From Pedobacter boryungensis (lineage in GTDB: Bacteria > Bacteroidota > Bacteroidia > Sphingobacteriales > Sphingobacteriaceae): a stretch of DNA of 64,000 bases. Shown here piece by piece: positions 25,279-35,571 of the stretch. A program made the translations under genes and the position numbers. Positions within the stretch are counted from its first letter, which is position 1. Each line of letters begins with the position of its first letter. The notes beneath the pieces were generated by a model, which was given only the letters and a program-made list of their open reading frames with translations, searched no databases and had not been told where the DNA came from. The DNA lies in assembly GCF_013204825.1 (NCBI RefSeq), contig NZ_JABMKV010000002.1, positions 1,116,001 to 1,180,000 on the forward strand, read 5' to 3'.

Positions 25279-27825
25279 ATGAAAAGAATATACCAACTCA
25301 TATTTTTGTTATTGATTGGCTTGCCATCACTAGCTCAGATCCGTACACAACCTGCACCTGCAGCACCTTCCTTAAAAGTTCAAGGCTTAAATATTGATTA
25401 TTTTAGTCCAAAAGAATATGTAATTGGTGGTACAACTTTAACTGGAACGCAATACCTAGATAAGGAAGTAATTATTACACTTTCTAAATTGACCAAAGGA
25501 GAGCGAATAATTTTACCAGGAGAAGCAACTTCAAATGCAATTAAAAACTTATGGGTCCAAGGCCTATTTGATGATGTACAATTATTTGTAACTAAAATAG
25601 AAGCTGATACAGTTTACTTTGATATCGAAGTTGTGGAACGCCCACGTTTAAGTTCATTCGAATTCATCGGCGTTAGCAAATCACAAAAAACTGATATTAG
25701 CGAAAAACTAGCAGATAAAGCCGGTAAAACCATCATTAACGATAACTTATATAATACTACAAGATCTATTATTAATAAATACCTTTTAGATAAAGGATAT
25801 TTCTATACAACAATTGATTTTAAATCTAAACCAGATCCTAATCAGGAGAATAGTGTTATTCTTCAAGTACTCATTAATAAAGGAAAAAGGGTAAAGGTTC
25901 ACGAAATTACATTTACAGGTAATAAAGATTTTAAATCTTCTAAGCTTAGAAAATACCTTAAGAAAACAAAGCAACAAGCTTTTTATAAAGTTTTTGGTAG
26001 TGGTAAATTCAATAAAGAGAAATACGAAGAAGATAAACTGAAATTAGTTGCTAAAATGCAAGAAAAGGGCTACAGAGATGCCGCCATTTTAAAAGATAGT
26101 ATTTATAAATATAACGATAAATCTATTGGCATTAAGCTAGATATTTATGAAGGTCCTAAATATTATTTTGGTAATATTAGCTGGGTTGGTAATGCAAAAT
26201 ATACAACAGAATATCTAGAAAAAGTTTTAGGAATTGAAAAAGGAGAATTATTTAGCGAAGAGAAATTAGAAAAGAAATTGCGTGGTAGTGCAAATGGTGA
26301 TGATGTTTCTAGTGTTTACTTAAACGATGGATATTTAACCTTTAACATTGACCCAGTACAAACTAAAATACACAATGATACTGTAGATGTAGAGATGCGT
26401 ATTTATGAAGGTCCTCAATATACCAACAACAAAATTAGTATTGAAGGAAATACCATTACTAACGATAGAGTTGTTTTACGTGAAATTCGTACCAAACCAG
26501 GGGAGAAATTCTCTAAAGAATTATTGGTAAGAACTGTACGTGAAATTGGTGCATTAGGTAATTTTGATGAATCTAAAACTAATCCAGTTCCAAAACCTAA
26601 CCCTGCTGATGGTACTGTAGATATTGTATATCATGTAGAAGAAAAACCTTCAGATCAAATCGAATTATCAGGTGGTTTTGGTGGTGGCCGTGTAATTGGT
26701 ACCTTAGGTTTAACTTTCAATAACTTCTCATTAAGAAACCTATTTAAGGGAGAAGCATACAAACCTCTTCCTAAAGGTGATGGTCAAAAATTAAGTTTAC
26801 GTGGACAAACTAATGGTAAATATTACCAATCGTATAGTTTCTCATTTTCTGAGCCTTGGTTTGGTGGTAAAAAACCAATCAGTTTTGGACTAAGTGCATT
26901 TACATCATTACAATCTAATAGTTTAGCTGCAACAGATGCTAATTACCAAAAAATTCGTTTAAATGGGGTGTCTATTAGTTTAGGTAGAAAATTGAAATGG
27001 CCAGATAACTGGTTCTCATTAGTTCACAGTGTGAATTTAAATCAATATATCTTAAATAACTATCCAGGCTATTTGTTTAGCACTGGTACTTCATACAACT
27101 TGAACTTAACACAAGAAATTGCAAGAGATTCAAGAAATGGAAGTCAAATTTTCCCTACTGGAGGTTCTTATATTAAATTTACCATACAAGCTACGCCACC
27201 TTATTCATTATTAAATAATGTGAATTATAAAATAGCTTCAGATAAATTACGTTACAAGTTTACCGAGTACCACAAGTGGAAATTTGAAGCCCAATGGTTT
27301 GAAACCTTAATTGGTAAATTGGTATTTAAAGGACAGGCACAATTTGGTTTCTTAGGAACTTATAATAGTGCGGTTGGTGAGTCGGCATTTGAGCGTTTTA
27401 AATTGGGAGGAGATGGTATGCAGGGTTTTGATTTCTTACAAGGTTCTGAGTTAATCGCTATGCGTGGTTATTCAAATAACTCGGTTATTCCAGTAGGTTC
27501 AAACCCAACTATTGCACAAAGTTCTGGTAGTCCAATTTTTAATAAATATGTAATGGAGTTAAGATATCCAGTAATATCATCTCAACAAGCAACTGCATTT
27601 ATGACAGTGTTTGCAGAAGGTGGTAACACTTGGAATAAGTTTAGTGATTTTAATCCGTTTAATGTGAGGCGCTCGGTTGGTGTTGGTGCAAAAATATTCT
27701 TGCCTATATTTGGTTTATTAGGTATTGATTATGGTTATGGTTTTGACAAAATACCTGGTATTCCAGATGCAAATAAAGGTCAATTCCACTTTAGTATTGC
27801 CCAACAACTCGGAGGATTTAATTAA
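25279..27825 (+). CDS. bamA: Outer membrane protein assembly factor BamA
   Basis: 848 residues: signal peptide (about 1-19), a long periplasmic region with repeated POTRA-like beta-alpha units up to about residue 450 (for example IKITFTGN-type strands such as VHEITFTGNKDFKSSKLRK), then the Omp85 barrel with GGGRVIGTLGLTFNNFS and a C-terminal FSIAQQLGGF. It inserts beta-barrel proteins into the outer membrane. It is followed by two skp/ompH-type chaperone genes, as is common. Confidence 0.95.
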   Translation: MKRIYQLIFLLLIGLPSLAQIRTQPAPAAPSLKVQGLNIDYFSPKEYVIGGTTLTGTQYLDKEVIITLSKLTKGERIILPGEATSNAIKNLWVQGLFDDVQLFVTKIEADTVYFDIEVVERPRLSSFEFIGVSKSQKTDISEKLADKAGKTIINDNLYNTTRSIINKYLLDKGYFYTTIDFKSKPDPNQENSVILQVLINKGKRVKVHEITFTGNKDFKSSKLRKYLKKTKQQAFYKVFGSGKFNKEKYEEDKLKLVAKMQEKGYRDAAILKDSIYKYNDKSIGIKLDIYEGPKYYFGNISWVGNAKYTTEYLEKVLGIEKGELFSEEKLEKKLRGSANGDDVSSVYLNDGYLTFNIDPVQTKIHNDTVDVEMRIYEGPQYTNNKISIEGNTITNDRVVLREIRTKPGEKFSKELLVRTVREIGALGNFDESKTNPVPKPNPADGTVDIVYHVEEKPSDQIELSGGFGGGRVIGTLGLTFNNFSLRNLFKGEAYKPLPKGDGQKLSLRGQTNGKYYQSYSFSFSEPWFGGKKPISFGLSAFTSLQSNSLAATDANYQKIRLNGVSISLGRKLKWPDNWFSLVHSVNLNQYILNNYPGYLFSTGTSYNLNLTQEIARDSRNGSQIFPTGGSYIKFTIQATPPYSLLNNVNYKIASDKLRYKFTEYHKWKFEAQWFETLIGKLVFKGQAQFGFLGTYNSAVGESAFERFKLGGDGMQGFDFLQGSELIAMRGYSNNSVIPVGSNPTIAQSSGSPIFNKYVMELRYPVISSQQATAFMTVFAEGGNTWNKFSDFNPFNVRRSVGVGAKIFLPIFGLLGIDYGYGFDKIPGIPDANKGQFHFSIAQQLGGFN

Positions 27826-27841
27826 ATTGCATCTATCGAAT

Positions 27842-28372
27842 ATGAAAAAATATATATTAGCTAGCTTTTTGCTCCTAATCGGATTGGGTGCATCAGCGCA
27901 AAAGTTTGCTTATGTGGATACAGAATATATCCTTAAGCATTTACCAGAATACAAGTCTGCATTGAGTCAACTAGACGGATTATCTCAACAATATCAAAAA
28001 CAAGTTGATGATAGTTTTAGTGAGATTGATAAAATGTATAAAGCGTATCAAGCAGATCAGGTATTATTAACCGATGATATGCGTAAGCGCAGAGAAAACG
28101 ATATTATTGAAAAAGAAAAGAAAGCCAAAGAATTACAACGTCAAAAATTTGGTCCAGAAGGAGATCTTTTTCAAACACGTACTAAGCTATTAAAGCCAAT
28201 TCAAGATAAGGTATCAACAGTAATTGGTGAAACAGCAAAAAACAAATTTATTGACTTTGTATTTGATAAAAGCAGTGAATCTACCATGATGATTTACGCC
28301 AGTAGCAATTATGATATTAGTAATGACGTTATTACTAGGTTGGGTTATAAACCTGGTACAGTTGTAAAATAA
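27842..28372 (+). CDS. OmpH/Skp family periplasmic chaperone (first copy)
   Basis: 176 residues from ATG 27842 (MKKYILASFLLLIGLGASA), 16 bases after the bamA stop. Signal peptide to about residue 20, then FAYVDTEYILKHLPEYKSA, a long charged coiled-coil, and a C-terminal FVFDKSSESTMMIYAS, which returns to the base of the Skp jellyfish fold. It should escort unfolded outer membrane proteins to BamA. A second copy follows after 47 bp. Confidence 0.92.
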   Translation: MKKYILASFLLLIGLGASAQKFAYVDTEYILKHLPEYKSALSQLDGLSQQYQKQVDDSFSEIDKMYKAYQADQVLLTDDMRKRRENDIIEKEKKAKELQRQKFGPEGDLFQTRTKLLKPIQDKVSTVIGETAKNKFIDFVFDKSSESTMMIYASSNYDISNDVITRLGYKPGTVVK

Positions 28373-28419
28373 AAATAAAACACATAAATTATAAAACAAT
28401 TATTAAGTAAAATAGAAAA

Positions 28420-29010
28420 ATGAGAAAGTTAATTAACGTATTTTTTGTTGCAGCTGGATTATTGCTTACTGCGAACGTTGCGAATGCTCAACAAAAATTG
28501 GGTCACCTTAATTCTGATGAGATTTATGCAAGTATGCCAGAAGCTAAAAACGCACAGACTACATTGGAAACATTAGCAAAAACTAAACAAGCTGAAATTG
28601 ATAAAATGATAGCTGAATATCAAACTAAAGCTGCAGCTGCAGAAGCAAAACAAAAAACATTAAGTGAAGCTAATAAAGATGTTGTTATCAAAGAACTTCA
28701 AGCTGCACAAACAGATTTACAAGATCTTGAAAAAAGAATTGGAGAGGCTCGTACTAAAGCTAATACCGATGTAACTGCTAAACAAGGTGAATTATTTCCT
28801 CCAATTAACCAAAAATTAGCTAGTGCTATGGGTGCCGTTGCTAAAGAAAAAGGTTTAGCTTATGTATTTGATATTTCAGTAGCGCAAGGTTTTAATAATT
28901 TAGTTTATTTTGATGGTGGTGAAGATATTACCGCTGCGGTTAAAGCGAAATTAGGTATTTCTAATACGCCAGCAACAAAACCAGCAGCTACTCCTGTTAA
29001 AAAGAACTAA
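28420..29010 (+). CDS. OmpH/Skp family periplasmic chaperone (second copy)
   Basis: 196 residues. Signal peptide to about residue 23 (NVANA before QQ), KLGHLNSDEIYASMPEAK, a long Ala/Lys/Glu coiled-coil, YVFDISVAQGFNNLVYF, and a Pro/Ala/Lys-rich tail. It is a tandem paralog of the preceding gene with a more alanine-rich coil. Downstream is a strong terminator, so this closes the bamA operon. Confidence 0.92.
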   Translation: MRKLINVFFVAAGLLLTANVANAQQKLGHLNSDEIYASMPEAKNAQTTLETLAKTKQAEIDKMIAEYQTKAAAAEAKQKTLSEANKDVVIKELQAAQTDLQDLEKRIGEARTKANTDVTAKQGELFPPINQKLASAMGAVAKEKGLAYVFDISVAQGFNNLVYFDGGEDITAAVKAKLGISNTPATKPAATPVKKN

Positions 29011-29032
29011 TTAGATATAATTTAATATCTTT

Positions 29033-29068
29033 AGCGGAACTGATTAATACTCAGTTCCGCTTTTTTTT
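29033..29068 (+). terminator. Strong intrinsic terminator after ompH genes
   Basis: AGCGGAACTGA (29033-29043) pairs perfectly with TCAGTTCCGCT (29051-29061) around a 7-nt loop and is followed by eight T. The T run ends only three bases before the murI ATG at 29072. Confidence 0.92.
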
Positions 29069-29071
29069 GCA

Positions 29072-29905
29072 ATGGATAATAAAGTTTCTTCAATTGGGGT
29101 TTTTGATTCGGGTTTTGGCGGATTAACCGTGTTCAAATCTATTGCCGAAAAACTTCCACAGTATAACTATATTTATCTTGGTGACAATGCTCGTTCTCCC
29201 TATGGTGATCATTCTTTCGAGACCGTTTACCAATATACTTTAGAATGTGTAGAATGGCTTTTTGAACACGGCTGTCCATTAGTTATTTTAGCATGTAACA
29301 CTGCTTCAGCAAAAGCATTAAGAAGTATTCAGCAATTAGATTTGCCTAAGAGATATCCAAATCATAGAGTTTTAGGTGTAATAAGACCAACCGCAGAAAT
29401 TATAGGGGATTTTACTAAAACCCAAAATATTGGTGTGATGGGAACCCGAGGAACTATTAATTCAAATTCTTATCCAATAGAGATTAGTCATTTCTTTCCT
29501 ACATTAAAAGTACACCAACAAAGCTGTCCAATGTGGGTGCCCATTATAGAGAACGGCGAACATTTAGGAGAAGGAGCAGATTTCTTCGTAAAGAAGTACG
29601 TTCAACAATTGTTGGAGAAATCCCCAGATATAGATTGTATTTTGCTTGCTTGTACGCATTATCCATTATTAATACCAAAAATTAAAGAACAACTTCCAAA
29701 GCAAATTCAAGTGCTTTCTCAAGGAGAAATTGTGGCGAATAGTTTAGCCGATTATCTCGAAAGACACCCAGAAATAGAGCAAAAAGTAGCCAAACAAGCT
29801 AAAAAAACATTTTATACATCTGGGGATATTAACACTTTTAATGCCCATGCCTCAGTATTTTTAGGAGAAGAAATCGAAGCTCAGAAAATGATTGCGAACC
29901 ATTAA
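29072..29905 (+). CDS. murI: Glutamate racemase
   Basis: 277 residues. Both catalytic cysteines are present in the usual contexts, LACNTASAKA and LLACTHYPLL, and the N terminus VFDSGFGGLTVFKSI matches the family. It makes D-glutamate for peptidoglycan. The ATG sits three bases past the T tract of the preceding terminator, with no visible promoter between, so expression must rely on a promoter overlapping the terminator or on read-through. Confidence 0.95.
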   Translation: MDNKVSSIGVFDSGFGGLTVFKSIAEKLPQYNYIYLGDNARSPYGDHSFETVYQYTLECVEWLFEHGCPLVILACNTASAKALRSIQQLDLPKRYPNHRVLGVIRPTAEIIGDFTKTQNIGVMGTRGTINSNSYPIEISHFFPTLKVHQQSCPMWVPIIENGEHLGEGADFFVKKYVQQLLEKSPDIDCILLACTHYPLLIPKIKEQLPKQIQVLSQGEIVANSLADYLERHPEIEQKVAKQAKKTFYTSGDINTFNAHASVFLGEEIEAQKMIANH

Positions 29906-29988
29906 TCATGGCGTAAAAATTAACATTCAGATGATCAGTATTTTAAGAATCAATATATTTCTCGTTAGGTTTTAAAATTTTAAAAGGG

Positions 29989-29996
29989 TAAATTTG
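29989..29996 (+). promoter_or_regulatory. -7 element of the amidophosphoribosyltransferase gene
   Basis: TAAATTTG fits TAnnTTTG and ends 17 bases before the ATG at 30014. No TTTG is found at the -33 distance. Confidence 0.42.
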
Positions 29997-30013
29997 CAGC
30001 TCAATCACACTCA

Positions 30014-31915
<1,902 letters not shown>

Positions 31916-31940
31916 CTACTCTTAAAATATATCAGCAGGA

Positions 31941-31970
31941 AAAAGGCGAAAACTTAAGTTTTCGCCTTTT
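31941..31970. terminator. Bidirectional terminator between convergent genes
   Basis: A perfect 30-bp palindrome with arms AAAAGGCGAAAACTT and AAGTTTTCGCCTTTT. With A runs on one side and T runs on the other it can terminate both the plus-strand amidotransferase gene and the minus-strand LysE gene. Confidence 0.9.
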
Positions 31971-31985
31971 GTATTTTAGTACACA

Positions 31986-32606
31986 CTAGTAATACTTGTG
32001 ATAGGTTTTATAGATCAGCCATATCGCAAAGGCAATAATGATAATCCCTGCAATCTTGTTTAGCTTCTTTAATGAATCTTCCTTTATACGGTAGCGTAAT
32101 TTACTAGAGTAATAACTTTTCAAGCCATCTATAGTTAATTGTGTAGACATGGCAATAAAGAAACAGAACAGTTTCTCATCGAGTGAATTTAACTTTGCAG
32201 AAATAATCCCGCTCACAATAATCCAAAACATAAGGGTGGAAGGAGTCAAAATGCACATTAAAAATCCTTTGAGTAGATATCCACGCTTGCTTACTTTAAT
32301 TAGTGCGTTGTTTTCGTAATTAATAGAAACTTTGGAGTACAAATAGTAAATACCAACGGCAAATAAAAACAAACCACCTATTATGCCAACATATTTGTCA
32401 AAACTTTCTTGATATACCAAGAACTGACTGCCATACAGCACCAGCCCGATTAAAATAACATCGCTGATGATTACACCCAGCGCTAATGAAAATCCGGCTT
32501 TAAACCCTTTTTCTATGCTGGTCTTAATCATTGCAAAAAAAACAGGACCAGTTAAGAATGAGGAAATTAGCCCAGCTCCCATGCCCAATAAAATCGCTTC
32601 AAACAT
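31986..32606 (-). CDS. LysE family amino acid exporter
   Basis: 206 residues, about six membrane helices, N terminus ILLGMGAGLISSFLTGPVFF resembling the LysE/RhtB pattern. Members export lysine, threonine or homoserine. It is convergent with the preceding gene and stands alone. The substrate is not known. Confidence 0.82.
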   Translation of the reverse strand: MFEAILLGMGAGLISSFLTGPVFFAMIKTSIEKGFKAGFSLALGVIISDVILIGLVLYGSQFLVYQESFDKYVGIIGGLFLFAVGIYYLYSKVSINYENNALIKVSKRGYLLKGFLMCILTPSTLMFWIIVSGIISAKLNSLDEKLFCFFIAMSTQLTIDGLKSYYSSKLRYRIKEDSLKKLNKIAGIIIIAFAIWLIYKTYHKYY

Positions 32607-32747
32607 TAGCCTAATATATTATTTATGCTAATATGCGACTTTTCGAGCTAAAATCTATCCATTTTTTGGTTTGATTTTTTATTTAATTTTTTTCAATCAC
32701 TCAATTATAACAACCTTATTACTTATTAAAAGTATCAAATATCAACT

Positions 32748-32762
32748 GTGTAAAAATTACAC
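32748..32762. promoter_or_regulatory. Palindrome GTGTAA-AAA-TTACAC upstream of the sugar transporter
   Basis: A perfect 6+3+6 palindrome lies in the 233-bp divergent gap between the LysE gene and the MFS gene (start 32840). Its size and AT-rich core are compatible with a repressor operator. No TAnnTTTG element was recognised nearby; the rest of the gap is plain AT-rich sequence. Confidence 0.3.
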
Positions 32763-32839
32763 TTTAGTAAGCAATAAATTTTATTTATGTTTAACAAACT
32801 AAATTTAAAATTAGACTTACTTAAACTCTAAATCCTAGT

Positions 32840-34276
32840 ATGGAACAAAATTCACAAACCAAATGGGGGCAGTTCATTCCCTTAGTTACGGTATTCTTTT
32901 TTTGGGGCTTCGTAGCAGCCAGTAATGACATCTTAATTCCGGTATTTAAAAAAGCATTTGATTTATCACAAAGTGAAAGCCAGTTAGTGTCTATTGCATT
33001 TTATGTGGCTTATACGGTAGGTTCATTAATCTATGTCGGTATTTCGGGCTTAATGAAAAAAGATTTAATTAATACGATTGGTTACAAAAACAGCTTAGCC
33101 TTAGGGCTTACCATATCTGCGGTGGGAACCTTATTATTTTACCCAGCGGCAAATATAGGTTCGTTCCCTTTAATGCTTTCAGGTTTATTCATCGTAGCTC
33201 TTGGTTTTTCATTGCAACAAACTGTTGCAAACCCACTTGCTATTGCTTTGGGGCCAATTAAAACAGGTTCACAACGTTTAACCCTAGCAGGAGGAATAAA
33301 TAACTTAGGAACTACTATAGGGCCACTAATTGTTAGTTTCGCTATTTTCGGATCTATCTCGAGCGCAACAAATGATGTGAGTATTGAAAGTGTGAAAATT
33401 CCTTATTTATGTTTAGGAGCTGCATTTTTAGCTGTAGCACTATTTTTGAAATTATCTCCACTTCCAGATAAACCAGCTTTAGTGGAGGCCAAGTTAGACG
33501 ATGCTTCTGTGAAAGGATCTGCTTTAAAATATCCACAATTGTTGTTGGGTATGATTGGTATTTTTGTTTATGTAGGTGTTGAAGTTTCAACAGCAAGTAA
33601 TTTACCTGCTTACATGGAAAAAGATTTAGGTTTCGCTATTAAAGATATCGCTCCATACATTTCTCTATATTGGGCAAGTATGATGATTGGTAGATGGACT
33701 GGTGCAGTTGAGGCTTTTACAGACAATGTAAGCACCCAAAAAATCTTAAGATTTATAGCACCTTATTTAGCTTTCGCCATATTCTTAGGAGTTAATGCTG
33801 CGTTTGGTCATGATTTGCAACCATTTTATGTATATGCATTAATCATTTTAGTATTAATCATTGCTGATTTTATCAGTAAAGGAAATCCTGCCAGAATGTT
33901 ATTGATTTTCTCTGGTATTGGTATTTTGGCTTTGTTAATTGGAATGTTCACTACTGGAATGGTAAGTGTTTATGCCTTTACAAGTGTAGGTTTATTCTGT
34001 AGTACTTTATGGCCGTGTATCTTCACACTTGCAGTAAGTGGGTTGGGTAAACACACAAGTCAAGGAAGTAGTTATTTAATTATGATGATTATGGGAGGCG
34101 GTATTGTGAGCTGGTTACAAGGTTACGTTTCACAAATTCCAGCTATTGGTATTCAATATAGTTACATTGTAGGTATTTTATGTTTTGCTTATTTAGCATT
34201 TTATGCTTGGAAAGTGAGCGGAATATTAAAAGCGCAAGGTATTAACTTTGATGAGAAGATTTCTGGCGGACATTAA
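32840..34276 (+). CDS. Sugar MFS transporter (FucP/GluP-like)
   Basis: 478 residues with about 12 membrane helices. FWGFVAASNDILIPVFK at the first helix and NPLAIALGP plus GGINNLGTTIGPL are features of the FucP/glucose-galactose branch of the major facilitator superfamily. It probably imports a hexose with protons. It is followed by a good terminator and lies alone. Confidence 0.88.
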   Translation: MEQNSQTKWGQFIPLVTVFFFWGFVAASNDILIPVFKKAFDLSQSESQLVSIAFYVAYTVGSLIYVGISGLMKKDLINTIGYKNSLALGLTISAVGTLLFYPAANIGSFPLMLSGLFIVALGFSLQQTVANPLAIALGPIKTGSQRLTLAGGINNLGTTIGPLIVSFAIFGSISSATNDVSIESVKIPYLCLGAAFLAVALFLKLSPLPDKPALVEAKLDDASVKGSALKYPQLLLGMIGIFVYVGVEVSTASNLPAYMEKDLGFAIKDIAPYISLYWASMMIGRWTGAVEAFTDNVSTQKILRFIAPYLAFAIFLGVNAAFGHDLQPFYVYALIILVLIIADFISKGNPARMLLIFSGIGILALLIGMFTTGMVSVYAFTSVGLFCSTLWPCIFTLAVSGLGKHTSQGSSYLIMMIMGGGIVSWLQGYVSQIPAIGIQYSYIVGILCFAYLAFYAWKVSGILKAQGINFDEKISGGH

Positions 34277-34297
34277 ACCGAAATATATTTTATTTAG

Positions 34298-34325
34298 AGT
34301 CCCGATTATATCGGGGCTTTTTTTT
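34298..34325 (+). terminator. Terminator after sugar transporter
   Basis: AGTCCCGAT (34298-34306) and ATCGGGGCT (34310-34318) form a 9-bp stem with one G-U pair and a 3-nt loop, followed by eight or so T. It is 21 bases past the stop at 34276. Confidence 0.88.
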
Positions 34326-34447
34326 GTCATTAATTTAGTTTACCTATATATTATATTTTTGCGATTAATTGGAATAAGGCAGGCTTTAGGAAATAAATTA
34401 AGGCAATTGCAGAAATAAATTAGCCTTACCATTTAAAGAAAAAACAC

Positions 34448-34455
34448 TAATTTTG
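34448..34455 (+). promoter_or_regulatory. -7 element upstream of the dCMP deaminase hairpin
   Basis: TAATTTTG fits TAnnTTTG. It directly precedes the hairpin at 34456-34487, so an RNA started here would begin with that hairpin. No TTTG box is evident at the -33 distance. Confidence 0.4.
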
Positions 34456-34487
34456 AAAGCGCTCTGGTATTTATCGGAGCGCTTTTT
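34456..34487 (+). terminator. Terminator-like hairpin in the leader of the deaminase gene
   Basis: AAAGCGCTC (34456-34464) pairs perfectly with GAGCGCTTT (34477-34485), 12-nt loop, followed by two more T (a five-T run in all). It lies 11 bases before the ATG at 34499 and just after a promoter word. The MFS gene already has its own terminator, so this may be an attenuator or a leader structure. Confidence 0.6.
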
Positions 34488-34498
34488 AATTTACAAAA

Positions 34499-34960
34499 AT
34501 GGCAAAACAAGCTTTCAACGAAATATTTATGAATCTGGCATCAGATTTGGCTACTCGTTCGCATTGTGTACGAGCACATGTTGGTGCAGTTTTAACAAAA
34601 GATACACGTATTATTTCTATCGGTTATAATGGTCCGCCAGCAGGCACACATAACTGCGACGAAGAATGGCCAGAAACTGGTTGTGCAAGAGACAGTAAAG
34701 GAAGTTGTTCTTTAGCTTTACACGCAGAAGAGAATGCAATTTTGTATGCGATTAAAAATGGTTCTAAAATAGAAGGATCAACCCTGTATACAACACTTTC
34801 GCCTTGTATTGCTTGTGCCCGATTAATTTTATCTTCAGGAATTAAGAAGGTTTACTTTAAAGATTCTTATGCAGCTTACAAAGGTTTAGCAAGTGATGAA
34901 GGTGTAGATTTCTTAATCCGTTTTGGCGTTAAGGTAATGCAACATTCCATAGAGGGGTAG
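34499..34960 (+). CDS. Deoxycytidylate (dCMP) deaminase family protein
   Basis: 153 residues. Zinc-site residues are present: HAEEN (H75, catalytic E77) and PCIACA (C103, C106). GYNGPPAG and DEEWPETGCARDSKGSC match the dCMP deaminase/ComEB group rather than cytidine deaminase. It converts dCMP to dUMP, feeding thymidylate synthesis. A hairpin precedes the gene. Confidence 0.9.
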   Translation: MAKQAFNEIFMNLASDLATRSHCVRAHVGAVLTKDTRIISIGYNGPPAGTHNCDEEWPETGCARDSKGSCSLALHAEENAILYAIKNGSKIEGSTLYTTLSPCIACARLILSSGIKKVYFKDSYAAYKGLASDEGVDFLIRFGVKVMQHSIEG

Positions 34961-34980
34961 GTTTGGTTTTGAGTTCGCAG

Positions 34981-35409
34981 CTATTCTAAATATTTAGAAA
35001 ATTCGTATTTAAGAATTGTTCCAAATTTCTTTGCAAGCTCGTTCATTTTTTCAAAAGCAAACTTATCCATACTATCTATAGTCCCCGTACTTTCAATTCT
35101 TAAATATCTGGTTTTTTCGGTATTTGATTTCCATTTGCCACTTATTGTAATTTTATCGTCCCTACAATCAAAATCAAAGTATGCAGTTGCTTGGTCATTA
35201 ATTTGAATGGTATCTGTTTTAATCTGAAATCTATCCTTATCTAAATCTGTAATTTTGATATTCATTTTTGTCAATAATAACCTTACATCCGTAAAATTTG
35301 CATATGCGGTATTTTTGTTGACGATAACGATACAGTTTGCTTTAGGAATATATTTTTGGGCAAATGTCGCTAGAGGTATAAATAGTAATAAGTATAATAA
35401 TCGTTTCAT
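34981..35409 (-). CDS. Exported protein of unknown function
   Basis: 142 residues with a signal peptide (MKRLLYLLLFIPLATFA). The rest is a mixed alpha/beta chain (VLLTKMNIKITDLDKDRF, ITISGKWKSN) whose size resembles small Bacteroidota periplasmic proteins of the DUF4468 type, but I cannot assign it. It is convergent with the deaminase gene and lies alone; its start region faces guaA. Confidence 0.6.
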   Translation of the reverse strand: MKRLLYLLLFIPLATFAQKYIPKANCIVIVNKNTAYANFTDVRLLLTKMNIKITDLDKDRFQIKTDTIQINDQATAYFDFDCRDDKITISGKWKSNTEKTRYLRIESTGTIDSMDKFAFEKMNELAKKFGTILKYEFSKYLE

Positions 35410-35537
35410 TAATTCATTCTTTTTGTTTTTTGATAAGCTATTAACTTAGGGAAATTCCTTTATTTAATAAAGCTACAATTTTTATATCTTTTCTATAAAT
35501 ATATACTATTTAAACCCTATACTACAACCATAATTCC

Positions 35538-35568
35538 TTTGCCCTTTCAGGGTAAAACGTTACCTTTG
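35538..35568 (+). promoter_or_regulatory. Consensus promoter of guaA abutting the start codon
   Basis: TTTG (35538-35541), exactly 19 bp, then TACCTTTG (35561-35568): a full match to TTTG-N19-TAnnTTTG. The guaA ATG at 35572 begins three bases after the -7 box, so transcription is expected to start at or inside the start codon. Confidence 0.7.
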
Positions 35569-35571
35569 CGC

